Assembly: GCA_963816795.1 (NCBI GenBank)
Contig: CAWFLT010000011.1
Span: 62,001 to 126,000, forward strand
Direction: 5' to 3'
Source: CAWFLT01 sp963816795
GTDB taxonomy: Bacteria; Acidobacteriota; Vicinamibacteria; Vicinamibacterales; SCN-69-37
Length of the DNA stretch: 64,000 bases
Every line of letters starts with the position of its first letter. Position 1 is the stretch's first letter. This document shows positions 58,985-64,000 of this stretch, in pieces. The position numbers and the translations under genes are program-made. Below the pieces are notes generated by a model that saw only the letters and a program-made list of their open reading frames with translations, was not told the DNA's origin and made no database searches.

Positions 58985-61678
58985 TCACTTCCCCGGAGCG
59001 AGCCGCCGGACTTCCTCGAAGAAATTGAAGAGCATCTGGATCCGCGGCGCCTCCTCCCCGGTCTCGGCGCCTGGACGCGTGAAGATCGCGAACCGCTTTC
59101 CGCCCGGGGCGAGGTCCACGCTCGAGAAGCCGGTGTCCCCCACACCCGCAAACGTGGCCCAGACGCGCGGCTTGCTCGCGATGAAGGTATCCCCCGCCGT
59201 CGAGTACGTCGCGACCATCATCTGGTTCCCGGACCTGAAAAAGAGCTCAGGCCCGAGGCGGGACCACATGGGTTGCCCGCCGCCGCCCATGGACACCTGC
59301 CACTTTCCATCGGGCCGGGACGCGGCGGCGGATGCGGAGCGAACGTAGACCTCCCAGGTGGCCCCTTCATCCGAGATGTACGCCACCCAGTTCCCATCGG
59401 GGGAGAACGCGGGTCGCGTTTCGTTGGCGGGCGATACCAGAAACGGCTGCGGGATACCCGGCTTCGGATGATCGGGATCGAGTAAGTCCAGGGACACGGT
59501 CCACAGATCCTGGCCGCCGCCGTCTCGGGGCGCGCTGAAGATCAGACGCCGCCCGTCGGGCGAGAACGAGTTGGGTCCGAGGTCGCCGGCCCTGATATCG
59601 AGGAGCCGCACGGGTGACCCGGTCCCGTCCGCGCGGACCCACCAGAGGGCCGGGGTCGTGGTGATGCCGCCACGGAAGACGATGTGTTTCCCATCGGGCG
59701 CCCACACGGGATCGGCATTGGTGTCGCCGTTGAAGGTGAGCCGCACCAGTTGGTCGCGCTGCCAGTCGTACGTGTAGATGTCTGCGCCCTTTCCGGTGTC
59801 CATGCCAACGGCCAACCGATCCCCGCCTGGCGAGACCCGCGGACTGTAATAGAGCGATGGCTTCGGCAGCAGCGGCTGGGTCTTGCCCGATGGCTCGAGC
59901 CACGCGAGGGTCCACGGCTGCAATCCCACGCCGCTCCGGTAGACCAGGGTCCCGGTCCGCGAGAAATCGAAATGCCCGGCCGCGGCGCCGGAGTTCGCGG
60001 CCACGTCGTCGAGGAGCGGTGTCGGCGTGCCCTCGATGACCAGCCGTTCGGGGTCGAACGGGACGCCAAAGAGCACGCCGCGACGAATGTAGACGAGATG
60101 CCCGCGCCTGCCTCTTGTTGGCACATAGCGGCCGAAGTACCCACCGCGCCATAACGTCCTGCGTTCGCCCGTGTCGAGCAATTGAATGTCGATCGTGGCG
60201 TCCTCGTAAGAATTGAGAGTGGGCGTGTTGGCCGTGAAGATGACCGCCTTCGCGCCCGGCAGGACCTGCGGCCAGCGATGCGTGGGATCACCCGGCGACA
60301 CCGTCGTCAACGGCTTCGGCTCGCCACCGTCAGGGGACACCCACGACAGGCCGCTCCCGTTCGACAACGCCACGGCGATGCGGCCGTCGTCGGCCCAGCT
60401 GGCACCGCGAGGGACTCTGGTGTCAGCGAGATCGACCGGGGTGCCGCCGTGCACGGACACCTTCTTCAGTTTGGTGTTGGCGAAGAACCCGATCCAGTCG
60501 CCGTCCGGTGAAAAGAACGGCTGGTCCGCACCCTCCGTGCCGGCGAGCAGCGTGGCCTCGCGTTCGTTCAGCCGGCGTGTGGCGAGGAGCTGGCGGCCGC
60601 TCGCGTCGCGAGCGTGAAAGACCAGACGCGTGCCATCGGACGAGATCGCGGCGTCAACCATCGCGTTCGGCCGCAAGCCGTTCCCGAGATCGAGACCGAG
60701 CCGCGTGAACGGACGATCGATAGCGGCTGGCTGGAGCAGGACGAGCGCAAGTGTCGCGGTAGCAATCGCCGCCGCCATCAACGCCGCGGCAAAGACCCAT
60801 CGCAGTTTCCGAGGTGGCGCCAGCGTCGGCGCCGGTTCGTCGAGCAACATGCTCGCGTCGCCGATGTCGCGCAGCCGCTGCTGCGGGTCTCGCTCCAGGC
60901 ATTTCCGGAGCAGCCGGCGTGCCCGGGCCGGAACCTGTTGCCAATCGGGCTCGCGCGTCAGCACTGCAGCCAGCGTGTCACTGATGGTGTGGCCCGCGAA
61001 CAACCTGCGGCCCGTGAGCATCTCGTAGACGACGCATCCGAACGACCAGATATCGCTGCGGCGATCGGCCGGCAGGCCGCGCGCCTGTTCAGGGCTCATG
61101 TAGGCCGCGGTCCCGAGCACGACGCCCGCGGCCGTCATCACTGGAGACGCCGAACGCGTCGGAGATTCGGCGGCATCGACGCTCGAATCATTCGACGCCG
61201 ATTCGGCTTTCGCCAGCCCGAAGTCCAGAATCTTGACGGCGCCGGACTTCGTCAGCGCGATGTTGGACGGCTTCAGATCCCGATGCACGATCCCGCTCGC
61301 GTGCGCCACGTCGAGCGCGGCCGTCATCTGCCGCGCGATGTCGAACGCGCGGTCAACGGGGAGCGGACCGCGCGCGATGAGCCGGTCGAGACTCTCTCCG
61401 TCGACGAGCTCGAGGATCAGAAACTGTGTGCCGTTGGCTTCGTCAATGCCGTAGATCGCGCCGATGTTCGGATGATTGAGCGCGGCCAGGACCTGCGCTT
61501 CGCGCCGGAATCGGGCGAGCGACTCGGCGTCCTTGAACGATCCGCGAGTGAGAATCTTGAGGGCGACCTCTCGACCGAGCTTGGTATCGCGGGCGCGATA
61601 GACCTCGCCCATTCCACCTTCGCCAAGCTTGGCGACGACCTCGTAAGCACCCAGCATCGAGCCGATCGAAAGAGTCAT
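58985..61678 (-). CDS. Ser/Thr protein kinase with TolB-like propeller sensor
   Basis: 897 residues, intact. The Hanks-type kinase has G-loop GEGGMGEVY (19-27), Lys41, HRDLKPSN with Asp134, DFGLA with Asp152, and the GTAAYMSPEQ activation segment. One TM (~292-317) leads to an extracytoplasmic WD40/PD40 propeller with repeats such as FFSPDGDWIGFF, SFSPDGRRLIFS and AFSPDGNWVAYIS. The architecture is typical of Acidobacteria. It sits downstream of the DUF4199-luxR pair and shares an upstream sequence block with luxR. Confidence 0.93.
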   Translation of the reverse strand: MTLSIGSMLGAYEVVAKLGEGGMGEVYRARDTKLGREVALKILTRGSFKDAESLARFRREAQVLAALNHPNIGAIYGIDEANGTQFLILELVDGESLDRLIARGPLPVDRAFDIARQMTAALDVAHASGIVHRDLKPSNIALTKSGAVKILDFGLAKAESASNDSSVDAAESPTRSASPVMTAAGVVLGTAAYMSPEQARGLPADRRSDIWSFGCVVYEMLTGRRLFAGHTISDTLAAVLTREPDWQQVPARARRLLRKCLERDPQQRLRDIGDASMLLDEPAPTLAPPRKLRWVFAAALMAAAIATATLALVLLQPAAIDRPFTRLGLDLGNGLRPNAMVDAAISSDGTRLVFHARDASGRQLLATRRLNEREATLLAGTEGADQPFFSPDGDWIGFFANTKLKKVSVHGGTPVDLADTRVPRGASWADDGRIAVALSNGSGLSWVSPDGGEPKPLTTVSPGDPTHRWPQVLPGAKAVIFTANTPTLNSYEDATIDIQLLDTGERRTLWRGGYFGRYVPTRGRRGHLVYIRRGVLFGVPFDPERLVIEGTPTPLLDDVAANSGAAAGHFDFSRTGTLVYRSGVGLQPWTLAWLEPSGKTQPLLPKPSLYYSPRVSPGGDRLAVGMDTGKGADIYTYDWQRDQLVRLTFNGDTNADPVWAPDGKHIVFRGGITTTPALWWVRADGTGSPVRLLDIRAGDLGPNSFSPDGRRLIFSAPRDGGGQDLWTVSLDLLDPDHPKPGIPQPFLVSPANETRPAFSPDGNWVAYISDEGATWEVYVRSASAAASRPDGKWQVSMGGGGQPMWSRLGPELFFRSGNQMMVATYSTAGDTFIASKPRVWATFAGVGDTGFSSVDLAPGGKRFAIFTRPGAETGEEAPRIQMLFNFFEEVRRLAPGK

Positions 61679-61700
61679 GCGCGGCCCACGCGGGCCGCGC
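61679..61700. promoter_or_regulatory. GC-rich hairpin abutting the kinase start codon
   Basis: GCGCGGCCC (61679-61687) and GGGCCGCGC (61692-61700) pair perfectly around a 4-nt loop, ending at the base before the ATG of the kinase gene (61678). No Shine-Dalgarno is visible between them, so a translational brake or an operator is possible. Confidence 0.45.
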
Positions 61701-61725
61701 CAATTCTATGTCCTCCCGAGCGGCG
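61697..61725 (-). repeat. 29-bp direct repeat, copy 1 (upstream of the kinase gene)
   Basis: 28 of 29 bases match the block at 62890-62918. On the minus strand it reads towards the kinase gene and contains TAGAAT, a near-consensus -10 hexamer. Confidence 0.8.
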
Positions 61726-61734
61726 CGGCCTCGC

Positions 61735-62250
61735 TCAGTGAGCTTTCTTTCTGAGCACGGCGGCCGAAATCAGCGTCATGAGTAACCCGACCGGGAACGG
61801 CTCGGTGAACGTCAGTGCTGCATTGATGAAGACGTTGCCATAGAGCCGCTTGAACTCCTCCGCCTGCTGAGCCGCGGCGTCTATCGCTGCCTGTGTCGCT
61901 CCGCTCGCCTTCAGCCGGTCGGCCATGTAGCCGGTGTACTTGTCGAGAAAGTCGGGCATGAAGTTGAAGTAGATGATTTCCCAAGCCAGGACATAGCACA
62001 GGCATGAAATCAGGGTGATCAGGAGACCAACCCCGAATGCGCGGCCGAATCCAATCCGGCCGCCCAGAACGTTATCCCGGTACGAGCGGATGCCGAGGTA
62101 CACGAACAGGAACGAGATGACGATGGCCGTGTAGCCGACGATGGCGCCGCGCTCGAATCCTATTTGCTCGATGAACGGCAGCGTGCCGAACATCATCAGA
62201 GCGGCCACGCCGCCCGACAGGAACCCGAAAGTGAGAACGGTCTTTTTCAT
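61735..62250 (-). CDS. DUF4199 membrane protein
   Basis: 171 residues with four hydrophobic segments (TVLTFGFLSGGVAALMMFG, GAIVGYTAIVISFLFVYLG, GVGLLITLISCLCYVLAW and FPVGLLMTLISAAVLRKK). The central DKYTGYMADRLKASG region is typical of DUF4199. ATG 62250 (MKKTVL) follows a GGAG-like site. It is paired with an upstream luxR gene, a recurrent arrangement; molecular function unknown. Confidence 0.8.
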   Translation of the reverse strand: MKKTVLTFGFLSGGVAALMMFGTLPFIEQIGFERGAIVGYTAIVISFLFVYLGIRSYRDNVLGGRIGFGRAFGVGLLITLISCLCYVLAWEIIYFNFMPDFLDKYTGYMADRLKASGATQAAIDAAAQQAEEFKRLYGNVFINAALTFTEPFPVGLLMTLISAAVLRKKAH

Positions 62251-62304
62251 GTGCGTGAGTGCTCCTTCTGGCGGCACTCTACGAGCGGCGGCCGGCGCGC
62301 GTCG

Positions 62305-62359
62305 TCATCCATTCGGGTGATTTTGCAGCTTCGGGCCGCGAAATCACCCATTCAGGTGA
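62305..62359. promoter_or_regulatory. paired near-identical 16-mers between luxR and the DUF4199 gene
   Basis: TCATCCATTCGGGTGA (62305-62320) and TCACCCATTCAGGTGA (62344-62359) match at 14 of 16 positions with 39-nt spacing. Parts of the two also pair as GGGTGATTT (62315-62323) with AAATCACCC (62341-62349), giving a 9-bp stem. They are candidate binding sites for the LuxR protein controlling DUF4199, or a terminator for luxR. The right copy overlaps the luxR stop. Confidence 0.5.
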
Positions 62360-62841
62360 TGAGTCCGAGCTGCTTGCCGAGCTGGACAGCCTGGGTGCGG
62401 CGGTTCGCACCCAGTTTGTCCAGTACCCGGCCGGTGTGGGTCTTCACAGTGTTCTCGCTGACGAAGAGCCGAGTGGCCATCTCGCGCGTGCTGAGGCCTT
62501 CGGCAATCAGCTGCAGCACCTCGAGCTCGCGCGGCGTGAGGCCGAGCTCGTCGGCTTTGGCCTGGTTCAAGCACGAACGGCGCGCCAGGCTCGGCAGCAA
62601 CGGGGACCTCCACGCGGACTTCGACGGGGACTTCGACCTTGATTTCGACCGGCACGACCTTCGTCTTCGTGAGTGTCAGGCCCAGCCAGATGCCGGCGGC
62701 CGCAAACGCCGCCGCGATGATGGCGCCGTAGATTTCGACGGAATGCTGGACCACGAGGAAGCGGTACTCGACCAGCCGCATCGCCAGGATGAGCAATCCG
62801 GCGACGACGCCGAAGATGATCGTCGTGCGCACATCACGCAC
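62352..62841 (-). CDS. membrane-anchored LuxR-type transcriptional regulator
   Basis: About 162 residues: two N-terminal TMs (TTIIFGVVAGLLILAMRLV and IIAAAFAAAGIWLGLTL), a Val/Pro/Glu repeat linker (VPVEIKVEVPVEVRVEVPV), and a LuxR HTH (LTPRELEVLQLIAEGL, STREMATRLFVSENTVKTHT). The GTG at 62841 has GAGG 6 nt upstream. One frameshift near 62590 separates linker and HTH. There is no receiver or ligand domain, so the TM region is probably the input. The target is probably the DUF4199 gene. Confidence 0.8.
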
Positions 62842-62889
62842 GTTTGACCTCCGTCATCACCGATCCACGCGCAGGATGCGCCAGCAGGC

Positions 62890-62918
62890 GCGCCAATTCT
62901 ACGTCCTCCCGAGCGGCG
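62890..62918 (-). repeat. 29-bp direct repeat, copy 2 (upstream of luxR)
   Basis: Matches 61697-61725 at 28 of 29 positions and lies about 49 nt upstream of the luxR GTG in the same relative strand, again with TAGAAT. Confidence 0.8.
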
Positions 62919-63003
62919 GCATGTGTGTATTCTTCGTTCCTCCATATGCGGCTGGAACCAGGCCGCGGCTCGGCGTGCACGACCGTCGCCGCGCCATCGC
63001 GTG

Positions 63004-64000
63004 ATGCGATCCTGGCGCAACGTCGCCGTGCTGGCCGCGGCGCAGGCGCTCGCGGCGTCCGGCGGCCCGCTCGTGACGCTCGCGGGCGGCATCGTCGGGC
63101 AGACGCTCGCGCCGTCGCCGCTGCTGGCGACGCTGCCGATCACGGCGCTCGTCATCGGCGTGGCGATGTCGGCCGTGCCCGCCGCGTTGTTGATGCGCCG
63201 CATCGGCCGGCGTGCCGGCTTCATGACCGGCGCGGCGATCAGCAGCGTCGGCGCGCTCCTCGCGGCCGCCGCCACCGCCCAGGGCGGCTTCGCCGCGTCT
63301 TCTGTCTCGCGACGCTGGTCATGGGCGCCGGCTCCGCCTTCGTGGCGCAGTACCGGTTCGCCGCCGCCGAGTCCGTCGATCCGCGGCACACCGGCCGTGC
63401 GGTCTCGTTCGTGCTCGTCGGCGGCATCGTCGCCGGCGTGCTCGGGCCGGAGATCGGCCGTCACGGCCGGCTCTGGTTCGGCTCCGAGTTCAGCGGCGCC
63501 TTCGTCGTGGTCGCGATGTCCAGGTCGATCGCGCTCGTCCTGCTCGGCGCGATCCGGCATGCCGCCGCCGACGGCGCCGGCGACACCCGTCGAGCGGCTC
63601 CCGCTGCGGACGTTCCTCGCCCGCCCGGCGTTCGTCCTCGCGATGGTGTCGGCCGCGGCGGCCTACGCCGTCATGAGCTTCGTCATGACGGCGACGCCGA
63701 TCAGCATGCACGTGCACGATCGGACATTCGCTCGACGACACGGCGTTCACGATTCAGAGCCACGTCGTCGCGATGTTCGCGCCGTCGCTCGTCACCGGGC
63801 TTCCTCGTCGATCGCCTCGGCCTCACGCGAATGATGATCGCCGGCGCCGTGACGCTGCTGGCCAGCCTCGTCGCCGCGGCGTCGAGTCACGCGGTCGGGG
63901 CGTACTGGACCGGGCTCGTGCTGCTCGGCGTCGGCTGGAACCTGCTGTTCGTCGGCGCGACGGTGCTGCTCACGCGCAGCTACGCGCCGGCCGAGCGGTT
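63004..64000 (+). CDS. MFS transporter (3' partial, frameshifted)
   Basis: Major facilitator with repeated TMs: WRNVAVLAAAQALAASGGPL, LPITALVIGVAMSAVPAALL, then the MRRIGRRAGFMTGAAIS loop 2-3 motif. Further membrane segments continue in other frames (VSAAAAYAVMSFVMTATPIS, RMMIAGAVTLLASLVAAAS, GLVLLGVGWNLLFVGATVLL) to the window edge. Frame changes lie near 63300, 63585, 63725 and 63800. The ATG at 63004 is used; GTG 63001 is possible. Substrate unknown. Confidence 0.75.

Overview
The window is about 64 kb of GC-rich, gene-dense bacterial chromosome. Gene content points to a Gram-negative acidobacterium, probably class Vicinamibacteria. The evidence is a complete Lpt and Tol-Pal set, a Ser/Thr kinase with a TolB-like propeller, a membrane-anchored LuxR next to DUF4199, a decayed Acidobacteria-style ECF sigma gene, form II CoxL and a stand-alone four-helix-bundle (S23/IVP) gene. 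This placement is inference from family knowledge; there is no rRNA in the window. No tRNA, rRNA, CRISPR array or replication origin was found.

Layout. 1-1455: partial PHP-domain protein. 1682-9878 (minus): fused lptF-lptG, then the run recN-miaB-bifunctional nuclease-parA-parB. 9998-15518 (plus): tolQ-tolR-tolA/tonB-tolB-pal-cpoB-ssb. 15621-27747 (minus): accA-recJ-lptCA-lptB-rpoN-hpf-hprK-rapZ-EIIA(Man)-ptsH-ptsI, a 12-kb cluster joining LPS transport to a purely regulatory PTS. 27944-33013 (minus): guaA-dnaE. 33078-44740: PQQ-like propeller protein, four-helix-bundle gene, aminotransferase, membrane protein, a giant orphan NtrY-like sensor kinase, pssA, psd, a DUF465 protein and a TsaB-RimI fusion. 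44812-48973 (plus): mutS and an oligopeptide-binding lipoprotein. 49214-50930: TPR membrane protein, a small tail-anchored protein and an ECF sigma remnant. 51035-57291 (plus): coxS-coxL-coxM-coxD-coxE-coxG, a molybdenum hydroxylase with maturation factors. 57311-62841 (minus): TPR protein, Ser/Thr kinase, DUF4199 protein, membrane LuxR. 63004-end: MFS transporter, partial.

Most unusual signal. Intergenic gaps are filled with short degenerate words (7-13 nt) arranged as large inverted arrays. Every convergent gene pair with a gap over 50 bp between intact genes has one (1475-1681, 15531-15620, 34431-35460, 48985-49195), and so do two co-directional gaps (about 4240-4660 and 27760-27935). The best case, 34431-35460, has a perfect 68-bp inverted repeat at its two sides, words in only one orientation on each side, and a single four-helix-bundle gene inside. 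A smaller copy without a gene lies 14 kb away and shares an identical 41-bp block. This looks like a mobile-element family with a non-autonomous derivative, or a recurrent 3'-end structure; I do not know a described family that matches it.

Caution. About half of the genes carry one or more single-base frameshifts, including genes that are normally essential (dnaE, guaA, pssA). This most likely reflects uncorrected long-read assembly indels rather than pseudogenes. Such genes are annotated across their full inferred extent, with approximate shift positions.
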